Positions 1 through 7,248 of a stretch of 32,648 nucleotides of DNA are shown here, in pieces. Every line of letters begins with the position of its first letter. The first letter of the stretch is position 1. The DNA is from Actinomycetota bacterium. Lineage in GTDB: Bacteria; Actinomycetota; Thermoleophilia; Solirubrobacterales; 70-9. The stretch covers positions 1 to 32,648 of the forward strand of contig JAFDWO010000019.1 of the NCBI GenBank assembly GCA_018268415.1. The letters run 5' to 3'. The notes below the pieces were generated by a model. That model searched no databases. It was not told the DNA's origin and saw nothing but the letters and a program-made list of their open reading frames with translations. The position numbers and the translations under genes were made by a program.

Positions 1-48
1 TAAGGAACAGCGGAGCGATCCCGGGGAGGGCGCCGCGGCACCGCGCGG

Positions 49-297
49 CATCTCGGACGGCCGCCACGGCCCGGCCACGTCCGTCTTCCGTCACACGCCC
101 ATGTCGATGGGCCGAAAACTCAAGCAGAGCTTGAGTTTTCGGCCCATCGACGTCTCGGACGGGTGGGGCGGCCGGGGGGCGCACCCGCCGCGACGCGGGC
201 CGGGACGCATCTCGGACGGGCGCTACCGCCGGGGTCGGGCCGCCGCCTCGGACGGCCAGGCGAGGTCTCGAATCACGCCCGTCGACATCTCGGCCGG
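49..297. repeat. Dispersed CATCTCGGACGG-like 12-mers
   Basis: Five related 12-mers lie at 49-60, 151-162, 208-219, 244-255 and 286-297, all variants of CATCTCGGACGG. Spacing is irregular (102, 57, 36 and 42 bp), so this is not a simple tandem array. Several are preceded by GAC or TCGAC. They fill the 365 bp before zwf, in which I see no credible gene; the short open frames there are arginine/proline-rich and typical of non-coding GC-rich DNA. Function is unknown: degenerate repeat debris or multiple protein-binding sites are both possible. Confidence 0.5.
79..151. repeat. REP-like hairpin element, copy A
   Basis: A perfect inverted repeat has 23-bp arms at 103-125 and 129-151 and a 3-nt loop (AGA). 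The arm core is GGGCCGAAAACTCAAG. The flank at 79-100 (GTCCGTCTTCCGTCACAC and on) matches the flank of two other copies at about 19106 and 20049. The upstream half-site carried by those copies is not clearly recognisable here. It could act as a transcription terminator for a gene to the left of the window and a boundary before zwf, or be a mobile REP-type repeat. Confidence 0.8.
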
Positions 298-365
298 CCG
301 GACCTCGGCCGGCGGCGGCGCCATCCCAAACCCGGCCCCCGCCAGCCGGTACGCTCCGCGCCACG

Positions 366-1775
366 ATGGCGAAGCGGACGAAGGGACACGTCGACAAAGC
401 CGCCGACGTCCTGGCGATCTTCGGCATCAGCGGTGACCTGGCGAAGAAAATGACCTTCCGGGCGCTCTACCGGATGCAGAAGGCGGGGGCGCTCGACTGC
501 CCGATCGTCGGCGTCGCCCTGGACGACTGGGACGACGAGGCGCTGCGCAGGCACGCCCGCGAAGCGGTCGCGGCCACCGTCTCCGACCCCGACTCCGACG
601 CCCTCGACGCGATGCTCGCCCGGCTCACCTACGTGCAGGGCGACTATGGGGACGACGCGACCTTCGAGCGTGTGAAGGCGGCCCTCGGCGACGCCAAGCA
701 GCCGGTCTTCTACCTGGAGATCCCGCCCTCCCTCTTCGCCACGGTGGTGCAAGGCCTCGGCAAGGCGGGCCTGGTCGACCGCGCCCACGTGGTGATCGAG
801 AAGCCCTTCGGTCACGATCTCGAATCGGCCCGCGCCCTCAACGACGAGCTCCGCGAGGTGCTCGAGGAGGCCCAGATCCTCCGCATCGACCACTACCTCG
901 GCAAGGAGCCGGTCCTCGACATCACCTACCTGCGCTTCGCCAACTCGATCCTCGAGCCGGTCTGGAACCGCAACTACATCTCCCACGTGCAGATGACGAT
1001 CGCCGAGGACTTCGGCGTCGACGATCGGGGGCGCTTCTACGACGCGGTCGGGGCGATGCGCGACGTGATCCAGAACCACGCCCTGCAGGTGCTGGGGCTG
1101 ATCGGGATGGAGCCGCCGAGCGGCAACGACCCCGACTCGGTCCGGGATCAGAAGCTCGACTTCTTCCGCGCGATGCGTGCCGCCGACCCGAAGCGTTATG
1201 TGCGCGGGCAGTACGACGGCTTCCTCGCGGTCGAGGACGTCGACCCGAAGTCGACCACGGAGACCTTCGCCGCGCTCGAACTCCAGGTCGACAACTGGCG
1301 CTGGAGCGGCGTGCCCTTCTTCATCCGCGCGGGCAAGTGCCTGCCGCAGAAGACCAGCGAAGTGACCGCCGTGTTCCGCCGTCCGCCGCTGCTCGGGATC
1401 GGCCACGGCAAGACGCCGGAACCGAACCAGTGCACCTTCCGGATCGAGCCCGCACCGGGCTCCCGCATGCGGATGTTCCAGAAGAAGGCGGCCGTCGATG
1501 CGTTCGAGCCCGCCGACCTCGAGGTCCTCTTCGAACACGAGCCCGGCAGCGACCCCGAGCCCTACGAGCGCCTGCTCGGCGACGCCCTGAACGGCGTCCA
1601 CACCCTCTTCACCCGCCAGGACGCGATCGAAGAGACCTGGCGCGTCGTCCAGCCGCTGCTCGACCACCCCGGCAGGGTCCACCCCTACGAGCCGGGCACC
1701 TGGGGGCCCGACCAGGCGAACGACCTGGTCAAGGGCGTCACCCACTGGTCAGAGCCCTGGCTGCCCAACTCCTAG
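366..1775 (+). CDS. zwf: Glucose-6-phosphate 1-dehydrogenase
   Basis: Oxidises glucose 6-phosphate to 6-phosphogluconolactone with NAD(P)+, the first step of the oxidative pentose phosphate pathway, in the cytoplasm. The 469-aa product has the N-terminal dinucleotide motif GISGDLAKK (residues 20-28) and the family signature RIDHYLGKE (173-181), whose His and Lys contact substrate. Length is normal for the family (about 460-510). The ATG at 366 places the Rossmann motif near the N-terminus as expected; no clear ribosome binding site precedes it. It is unlinked to other pentose phosphate genes here; the next gene, efeU, starts 48 bp downstream but behind its own operators, so co-regulation is unlikely. 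Confidence 0.95.
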   Translation: MAKRTKGHVDKAADVLAIFGISGDLAKKMTFRALYRMQKAGALDCPIVGVALDDWDDEALRRHAREAVAATVSDPDSDALDAMLARLTYVQGDYGDDATFERVKAALGDAKQPVFYLEIPPSLFATVVQGLGKAGLVDRAHVVIEKPFGHDLESARALNDELREVLEEAQILRIDHYLGKEPVLDITYLRFANSILEPVWNRNYISHVQMTIAEDFGVDDRGRFYDAVGAMRDVIQNHALQVLGLIGMEPPSGNDPDSVRDQKLDFFRAMRAADPKRYVRGQYDGFLAVEDVDPKSTTETFAALELQVDNWRWSGVPFFIRAGKCLPQKTSEVTAVFRRPPLLGIGHGKTPEPNQCTFRIEPAPGSRMRMFQKKAAVDAFEPADLEVLFEHEPGSDPEPYERLLGDALNGVHTLFTRQDAIEETWRVVQPLLDHPGRVHPYEPGTWGPDQANDLVKGVTHWSEPWLPNS

Positions 1776-1789
1776 CGGCCTGCTAGGTT

Positions 1790-1818
1790 TTCGGGTGCCC
1801 TAAGTGAGGGCACCCTAA
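1790..1818 (+). promoter_or_regulatory. Tandem iron-box-like operators before efeU
   Basis: Two adjacent palindromes are TTCGGGTGCCCTAA (1790-1803) and TGAGGGCACCCTAA (1805-1818). Each differs at one arm position from TTAGGGNNCCCTAA, which occurs perfectly before efeO at 3974-3987. Centres are 15 bp apart. The second ends 5 bp before the efeU ATG, leaving no room for a normal ribosome binding site, so the mRNA may be leaderless or nearly so. A possible extended -10 (TGCTAGGTT) lies at 1781-1789. The dyad resembles the TTAGG half-sites of DtxR/IdeR boxes; the identity of the regulator is inferred. Confidence 0.65.
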
Positions 1819-1823
1819 GCACC

Positions 1824-2708
1824 ATGATACCCACCTTCGTCATCACCCTGCGCGAGGGCGTCGAGGCCTCGCTGATCGTCGGCATCATCGCCGCCTTCCT
1901 GGTCAAGGAGGGGCGGCGGGACGCGCTCCGCCAGATGTGGGTCGGGGTCGCCATCGCCGTCGTCCTCTGCGCCGGCGTCGGCATCGGGCTGGACATCGTC
2001 GGCGAAGAACTGCCGCAGAAGCAGCAGGAGGCGCTGGAGACGGTGATCGGCCTGATCGCCGTGGTGACGATCAGCTACATGATCATCTGGATGACCCGCC
2101 ACTCGCGGGAGATCAAGGCCGAACTCGAGGGCGAGGCGGCGAGCGCGCTGGCCCGTGGCTCGACCATGGCGCTGGTCGGGATGGCCTTCCTCGCGGTCCT
2201 GCGCGAGGGCTTCGAGACCTCCGTCTTCCTCCTCGCCGCCTTCCAGGACGCGTCCAACACCACCGCGGCGGGCGCGGGAGCGATCCTCGGCATCGTCGCC
2301 GCGGTCGCGATCGGCATCGGCCTCTACCGCGGCGGCGTCCACATCAACCTCGCCAAGTTCTTCAAGATCACCGGGCTGGTCCTGGTCTTCGTCGCCGCCG
2401 GGCTGCTCGCCACCGCGGCCCACACCGCCCATGAGGCGGGCTGGATCTCGAGCTTCCAGTCGGAGGCGGTGAACCTCCGCTGGCTGGTCCACCCCGGCAC
2501 CGTCTCCGAATCGCTCTTGACCGGGATGCTCGGCCTGCGCCCCGCGCCGACCCAGATCGAGGCGTTCGTATACCTGGCCTATGCGATCCCGATGGCCCTC
2601 TTCGTCCTCTGGCCGAGGGGGCGCCGCGCGACGCGCAGCACCGACGGCGGAAGCAACGCCGACGCGGGCGCCGACAGCGGCGCGGCCACGGCCCAGAACC
2701 CGGCCTAG
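1824..2708 (+). CDS. efeU: High-affinity iron permease EfeU (FTR1 family)
   Basis: Integral membrane iron permease of the EfeUOB system. The 294-aa product carries two REGxE iron-path motifs typical of FTR1/EfeU: REGVE at residues 10-14 in the first helix and REGFE at 127-131 in a later helix. Several further hydrophobic segments (about 37-58, 74-92, 148-170, 176-198 and 245-268) fit the seven-helix fold. The C-terminal tail is short, hydrophilic and Ala/Gly/Asp-rich. The ATG at 1824 places the first REGVE in the expected position. efeB starts 2 bp after the stop, so the two are co-transcribed. Iron-box-like operators directly precede the start. Confidence 0.93.
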   Translation: MIPTFVITLREGVEASLIVGIIAAFLVKEGRRDALRQMWVGVAIAVVLCAGVGIGLDIVGEELPQKQQEALETVIGLIAVVTISYMIIWMTRHSREIKAELEGEAASALARGSTMALVGMAFLAVLREGFETSVFLLAAFQDASNTTAAGAGAILGIVAAVAIGIGLYRGGVHINLAKFFKITGLVLVFVAAGLLATAAHTAHEAGWISSFQSEAVNLRWLVHPGTVSESLLTGMLGLRPAPTQIEAFVYLAYAIPMALFVLWPRGRRATRSTDGGSNADAGADSGAATAQNPA

Positions 2709-2710
2709 CC

Positions 2711-3943
2711 GTGCTGCTGTCACGTCGTCGGTTGCTCGCCTCGGCGGGCCTTGGCGCCGCCGGGGTCGGCCTCGGCGCGAGCGGCTACCTGATCGGGCAC
2801 GAGGCCGCCACCGCCGAAGCCGCCGAAGCGGCGGGCACGGTCCCCTTCCACGGCGAGCACCAGGCGGGGATCGCGACGCCGGCCCAGGACCGCCTCCACT
2901 TCGCCGCCTTCGACCTCGAAACCGAAAGCCGGGCGGAGCTGCGCGAGCTGCTGGAAGAGTGGTCGCAGGCGGCGCGGGAAATGACCGAAGGCCGGATGAT
3001 CGGCGCCGAGAACGACAACCTCCTCGCCCCGCCCGACGACACCGGCGAGGCGAAGGGCCTCCCCGCCTCCAACCTCACCGTCACCTTCGGCCTCGGGCCC
3101 GGCGTCTTCGACCGCCCCGGCCTTGGGCTCGCCGGGCGGCGCCCGCCCGAGCTGAAGCCGCTCCCACCGCTCCCCGGCGACGAGCTGAACGAGCTCGAAT
3201 CGGGCGGCGACATCTGCGTCCAGGCCTGTGCCGACGATCCCCAGGTCGTCTTCCACGCGGTCCGCAACCTCGCCCGGATCGGCCGCGGCACGGTGACCAT
3301 GCGCTGGTCCCAGCTCGGCTTCGGCCGCACCTCGACCACCAGCCGTGGCCAGGAAACGCCGCGCAACCTGTTCGGGATGAAGGACGGCACCGCCAACATC
3401 AAGTCCGAGGACACCGAGGCGATGAACGAGTTCGTCTGGGTCGACGACGGGCCGGCCTGGATGCGCGGCGGCAGCTACCTGGTCAGCCGCCGGATCCGCA
3501 TGAACCTCGAGGTCTGGGACCGCTCCTCGCTGGCCGACCAGGAGGAAACGATCGGCCGCAGGAAGTACGACGGCGCGCCGCTCGGCGGCCAGGAAGAGTT
3601 CGAACCGCTGCCGCTCGACAAGACCGGCCCGGACGGCGAACCGGTGATCCCGACCAACTGCCACGTGCGGCTCGCCTCGGCGCGGGAAAACGGCGGCGTG
3701 CAGATCCTCCGCCGCGGCTACTCGTTCACCGACGGCGTCGACCAGAGCCTCGGCGAGCTCGAAGCCGGTCTCTTCTTCATCGCCTTCCAGCGTGATCCGG
3801 AGAAGCAGTTCGTCGTGCTGCAGCGCAAGCTCGGCGTCCACGACCTGCTCGACGAGTACATCAAGCACGTCGGCAGTGCCGTCTTCGCGGTCCCGCGGGG
3901 CGCCGAAGAGGGCGGCTTCGTCGGCGAAGCGCTCTTTGCCTGA
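2711..3943 (+). CDS. efeB: Tat-exported DyP-type heme peroxidase EfeB
   Basis: Deferrochelatase/peroxidase of the EfeUOB iron system, exported folded with heme to the outside of the membrane. The 410-aa product begins with a twin-arginine signal (SRRRLLASAG, residues 4-13) followed by a hydrophobic Ala/Gly stretch. The DyP hallmark GxxDG is present as GMKDG (222-226), with the catalytic Asp225. The probable proximal heme ligand is His318 in HVRLAS. Start is GTG at 2711, 2 bp after the efeU stop, indicating translational coupling. The order efeU-efeB-efeO differs from efeU-efeO-efeB of E. coli. Family assignment is firm; the substrate in this organism is inferred from context. Confidence 0.93.
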   Translation: MLLSRRRLLASAGLGAAGVGLGASGYLIGHEAATAEAAEAAGTVPFHGEHQAGIATPAQDRLHFAAFDLETESRAELRELLEEWSQAAREMTEGRMIGAENDNLLAPPDDTGEAKGLPASNLTVTFGLGPGVFDRPGLGLAGRRPPELKPLPPLPGDELNELESGGDICVQACADDPQVVFHAVRNLARIGRGTVTMRWSQLGFGRTSTTSRGQETPRNLFGMKDGTANIKSEDTEAMNEFVWVDDGPAWMRGGSYLVSRRIRMNLEVWDRSSLADQEETIGRRKYDGAPLGGQEEFEPLPLDKTGPDGEPVIPTNCHVRLASARENGGVQILRRGYSFTDGVDQSLGELEAGLFFIAFQRDPEKQFVVLQRKLGVHDLLDEYIKHVGSAVFAVPRGAEEGGFVGEALFA

Positions 3944-3973
3944 CCTTTTTCCGACCAAATACGTCGGTCTTTG

Positions 3974-3987
3974 TTAGGGTCCCCTAA
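3974..3987 (+). promoter_or_regulatory. Iron-box-like palindrome before efeO
   Basis: The sequence TTAGGGTCCCCTAA is a perfect 6-bp inverted repeat with a 2-bp centre. It is the best of three copies of this pattern in the window; the other two lie directly before efeU. It sits between efeB and efeO, suggesting that efeO has its own iron-responsive promoter besides any read-through from efeUB. A DtxR/IdeR-type regulator is the natural candidate by dyad resemblance, but that is inference. Confidence 0.65.
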
Positions 3988-4000
3988 GTAGTACCCACCT

Positions 4001-4047
4001 GTGCCCGGGACCCGTGGCGAACGAGACGACGTCACGGGCCCGGGCAC
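4001..4047 (+). other. Stem-loop in efeO leader
   Basis: Arms at 4001-4016 (GTGCCCGGGACCCGTG) and 4033-4047 (CACGGGCCCGGGCAC) pair over 15 bp with one bulged A and a 16-nt loop. It lies 13 bp after the iron-box palindrome and 43 bp before the efeO start, so it would fold in the efeO leader or in an efeUB-efeO read-through RNA. There is no U-tract. It could terminate or process the upstream transcript, or stabilise the efeO message. Confidence 0.55.
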
Positions 4048-4090
4048 GCCGAACTTCCGATCCATCCACTCTCACCAAGGAGCCCTGCAG

Positions 4091-5227
4091 ATGAACCGCC
4101 TCCCCCTTCGAGCCTTGATCGCCGCGGCGGCCCTCGGCCTCCTCGCGCTGTTCGTGGCGGCCTGTGGGTCGAGCGACGAGGCGCCGGCCGGCTCCAAGGA
4201 GATGACCTTCACGCTGACCGACGCCGGCTGCGAACCGCACAACGCGAAAGCGCCGGCCGGCCCGATCAACTTCCAGGTCGAGAACGGCGGCACCGGCGCC
4301 GTCACCGAGCTCGAGATCCTCGACGGCGAAACGATCATCGGGGAGCGCGAGAACATCACCGAAGGCCTCACGCGCAGCTTCTCGCTGACGCTCGAAGAAG
4401 GCGAATACACGGTGCGCTGCAACGGCGGCGAAGAAGAAGACGGGACGCTGAAGGTCACCGGCACGCTGAAGACCAAGGCCGGCCCCGAAGTCGAAAAGGC
4501 GATCGCCGATTATCGCAAGTACCTGATCGAAAACACCGAGGAACTGACCGCGCGGACGAAGCCGTTCGTCGCCGCCGTGATCGCCGGCGAAATCGCCAAG
4601 GCGAAGCAGCTCTACCCGGTGGCGCGGATCAACTACGAGCGGATCGAGCCGGTGGCGGAGTCCTTCGGCGACCTCGACCCCCGCATCGACGCGCGCGAAA
4701 ACGACGTCAAGCCGAGTGAATTCGGCGGCTTCCACCGAATCGAGAAAGCCCTCTGGGAAGAAGAAGACCTGAAGGGGATGAAGCCGGTCGCCGAAGAGCT
4801 CCAGGAAGACGTCGATGAGCTCGAAGAAAACGTCAAGGGCGTGAAACTGCAGGCGGTCCAGATCGCCAACGGCGCCAACGAGCTCCTGACCGAGGTCTCA
4901 ACCTCGAAGATCACCGGCGAGGAGGAGCGCTACTCACATATCGACCTGGTCGACTTCAAAGGCAACGTCGAAGGCGCCGAGGACGCGTTCAAGACGGTCG
5001 CGCCGCTGATGGAAAAGCAGGACCCGCAGCTGGTCAAGGAAATCGAAAAGGACTTCGCCGCCGTCTACAAGGCGCTCGAACCGTACGAAACCAGCAAGTG
5101 GCCGGGCGTCGTCCTTTATGGCGAACTCAGCGAAGCCGACACTCGCAAATTGGCGCAGGTGATCGACGCGCTGGCGGAAAAGTTGTCGCTCGTTCCGGCC
5201 CAGATCGCCAAGGGGGAAGGGGCCTAG
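4091..5227 (+). CDS. efeO: Iron-uptake lipoprotein EfeO (cupredoxin plus imelysin/M75)
   Basis: Surface-anchored component that hands iron to EfeU. The ATG at 4091 is chosen because AAGGAG lies at 4077-4082 and a lipoprotein signal follows, with lipobox LFVAAC and lipidated Cys25 (378 aa). An upstream in-frame GTG at 4001 would lie in the leader stem-loop and lacks a signal sequence. Residues about 30-130 form the EfeO-type cupredoxin domain; about 135-375 form the imelysin-like helical domain with the HxxE metal motif (His215, Glu218 in FHRIE). Codon use is richer in GAA and AAG than in neighbours, consistent with high expression. It follows the iron-box-like site and leader hairpin. Confidence 0.92.
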   Translation: MNRLPLRALIAAAALGLLALFVAACGSSDEAPAGSKEMTFTLTDAGCEPHNAKAPAGPINFQVENGGTGAVTELEILDGETIIGERENITEGLTRSFSLTLEEGEYTVRCNGGEEEDGTLKVTGTLKTKAGPEVEKAIADYRKYLIENTEELTARTKPFVAAVIAGEIAKAKQLYPVARINYERIEPVAESFGDLDPRIDARENDVKPSEFGGFHRIEKALWEEEDLKGMKPVAEELQEDVDELEENVKGVKLQAVQIANGANELLTEVSTSKITGEEERYSHIDLVDFKGNVEGAEDAFKTVAPLMEKQDPQLVKEIEKDFAAVYKALEPYETSKWPGVVLYGELSEADTRKLAQVIDALAEKLSLVPAQIAKGEGA

Positions 5228-5266
5228 CAGTGACCCGCCGGGGGAATCCCTAGCCTGGGACGGCCC

Positions 5267-6907
5267 ATGGACGAGGCCGGACAGATGAGCTTGGGTTCTT
5301 CCCCCGGCGGCCCCGCCGATCCGGTCGGGCGCATCGGCGCGCCCGGCGATCCCGGAGGCCGCGCCGACGAGCTGCTCGCGGAGCTCGGGTACGCCGAGTG
5401 GCGGCCAGGACAGCGCGAGGCCGTGATCGCGGCGTTGGAGGGGCGCGATTCGCTGATCGTGATGCCGACCGGCGGCGGCAAGAGCCTCTGCTACCAGCTG
5501 CCGGGCCTGGCGTCGGAGGACCTGACGATCGTCGTCAGCCCCCTGATCGCCCTGATGCGCGACCAGTGGCTGCGGCTGACCCAGGCCGGCCACCCGGTGG
5601 CAATGGTCTCCTCGGCGATGGACGAAGAGGAGGTCTGGGCGGCACTGGAGAGCGTTCGCGACGGGCGGGCGCAGATCGTCTACTGCGCCCCCGAGCGATT
5701 TGCGTCGCAGGCCTTCCTCGACGCGATCGGCCGCCGCAGGATCGACCTGCTGGCGGTCGACGAGGCGCACTGCGTCTCCGAGTGGGGGCACGACTTCCGC
5801 CCCGATTACCTGCGGCTGCCGCAGATCGCCGAGCGGCTCGGCCGGCCGACCGTGATGGCCTGCACGGCGACGGCGACGGTGCCGGTCGCGGTGGAGATCG
5901 CCCAACGCTTCGAGATGCGTGATCCGCTGCGGGTGCGAGCGGGCTTCGACCGCCCCAACATCTCCTTCGACGTGATCGCGCTGGAGGGCAAGGGCTCCAA
6001 GGCGCGTCGCCAGGCGCTGCTGGAGACCGGCCTCGCCGACCCGGCGAACCGCCCCGCAATCGTCTACTGCGGCACCCGCAAGGACACCGACGAGGTAGCC
6101 GAGGAGCTGCGCGGCACGGGGCTGCGGGCGCTCGCCTACCACGCCGGGATGGAAGGGGCGGAGCGCTCGTTGGTGCAACGGCGCTTCATGTCGGGGGGCG
6201 AGGACGCGGTCGACGTGGTCGTCGCCACCAACGCCTTCGGCATGGGCGTCGACAAGGCCGACGTGCGCTCGGTCTGGCACATGGCGATCCCGACCAGCGT
6301 CGAGGCCTACTACCAGGAGGCCGGCCGCGCCGGGCGCGACGGGCTGCCCGCACGGGCGGTGATGCTGGCGATGAAGGCCGACCTCGGCCGGCTCGTCCGC
6401 TTCAACGAACAGCGCGCGGGCGACCCGGAGCTGGCGATCGCCCACGAGCGCGGCTGGCGCGCCTACCGGGCGATCAAAGACTTCATCTACGGCACCCGCT
6501 GCCGCCGCCAGGCCCTCCTCGCCCACTTCGGCGACCGCCGCGCCGAGACCGCCCCGCTTGGTCGTTGCTGCGACATCTGCGACATGCTCGACTGGCTGCC
6601 CGACCCGGAGACGATCGCCGTGCGTCGCCCGGCCCGCTCGCGCGGCTCCTCCGCCCCGGCCCCCGACCTCACCCCCGCCGACGCACCCCTCTTCGAGGCG
6701 CTGAAAAAATGGCGCCTCCAGGCTGCCGCCGGGAAGCCCGCCTACACGGTCGCCAACAACAAGACCCTCGCCGCGATCGCCGCCCGCCGCCCCGCCGGCC
6801 GCGCCGCCCTGATCGAGATCAGCGGCGTCGGGCCCGCCTTCGTCGGCAAGTACGCCGACGACGTGCTGGCCCTGGTGGCCGAGCACGATTCGCCCCTCGC
6901 CGCCTGA
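5267..6907 (+). CDS. recQ: ATP-dependent DNA helicase RecQ
   Basis: 3'-to-5' superfamily 2 helicase for recombination and fork repair. The 546-aa product has Walker A PTGGGKS (67-73), DEAH box (165-168), motif VI region QEAGRAGRDG, a zinc-binding RecQ-C segment (Cys412 in TRCRRQ, then GRCCDIC with Cys434, 435 and 438), and a C-terminal HRDC-like domain (about 475-540, with ISGVGPAFVGKY). It is shorter than E. coli RecQ (about 610) because the winged-helix part appears reduced or absent. The zinc site reads CCDIC rather than the usual CxxCxxC. The ATG at 5267 is the first plausible start; ATG at 5285 is an alternative. It stands alone, 39 bp after efeO. Confidence 0.92.
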   Translation: MDEAGQMSLGSSPGGPADPVGRIGAPGDPGGRADELLAELGYAEWRPGQREAVIAALEGRDSLIVMPTGGGKSLCYQLPGLASEDLTIVVSPLIALMRDQWLRLTQAGHPVAMVSSAMDEEEVWAALESVRDGRAQIVYCAPERFASQAFLDAIGRRRIDLLAVDEAHCVSEWGHDFRPDYLRLPQIAERLGRPTVMACTATATVPVAVEIAQRFEMRDPLRVRAGFDRPNISFDVIALEGKGSKARRQALLETGLADPANRPAIVYCGTRKDTDEVAEELRGTGLRALAYHAGMEGAERSLVQRRFMSGGEDAVDVVVATNAFGMGVDKADVRSVWHMAIPTSVEAYYQEAGRAGRDGLPARAVMLAMKADLGRLVRFNEQRAGDPELAIAHERGWRAYRAIKDFIYGTRCRRQALLAHFGDRRAETAPLGRCCDICDMLDWLPDPETIAVRRPARSRGSSAPAPDLTPADAPLFEALKKWRLQAAAGKPAYTVANNKTLAAIAARRPAGRAALIEISGVGPAFVGKYADDVLALVAEHDSPLAA

Positions 6908-6946
6908 ATTCAGGCCCGCCCCGACCGGTGGACGGCCCGATCCCTC

Positions 6947-6990
6947 GCCCGCTGAGTTGAGGGCGCCAGGGCGCCCTCAACTCAGCGGGC
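6947..6990. terminator. Long perfect hairpin after recQ
   Basis: Arms of 20 bp at 6947-6966 and 6971-6990 are exact inverted complements with a 4-nt loop (CAGG). The arm includes CGCTGAGTTGAGGGC. It begins 40 bp after the recQ stop and precedes the secreted glycosidase gene. There is no strong U-tract, so it may be a U-tract-less actinobacterial terminator, a REP-like repeat, or both. Its sequence differs from the hairpin family at 103, 19131 and 20074, though the architecture is the same. Confidence 0.7.
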
Positions 6991-7248
6991 GTCCGGGCCC
7001 CCTGGTCCCGCCGGGGACCTCGCCAGCGCCCCATGCCGCGGATGGCGGCCCGACCCGGGGCCGCCGGACCTGGGTCGGGCAGGCATCCGCGACCCCGTAG
7101 CGCCCCCGTCCCTCCCAGCCCTTGCGCCTCGCCCCTGCCGCGCAACGCGGATTGCAGGCGCCACGGGCTCCTACCTGCCCGCCGGGTTCGCTTGGCAGCA
7201 TGACCGGCTGCCCGGCAAGGCTCGTTCCTCGGCCGGGCCTCCGAGCCG
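6991..7248. other. Gene-free stretch before the glycosidase gene
   Basis: Together with 6908-6990 this is a 341-bp gap between recQ and the GH26-like gene. Open frames here are proline/arginine-rich and look non-coding. Apart from the hairpin at 6947-6990 I see no clear promoter, RNA gene or repeat. Confidence 0.5.

Noticed and set aside
4934..6886. 650-codon open frame on the minus strand opposite recQ
   Set aside because: It lies entirely antisense to recQ (complete helicase motifs on the plus strand); its Arg/Gly/Val-rich translation is typical of GC-rich shadow frames.
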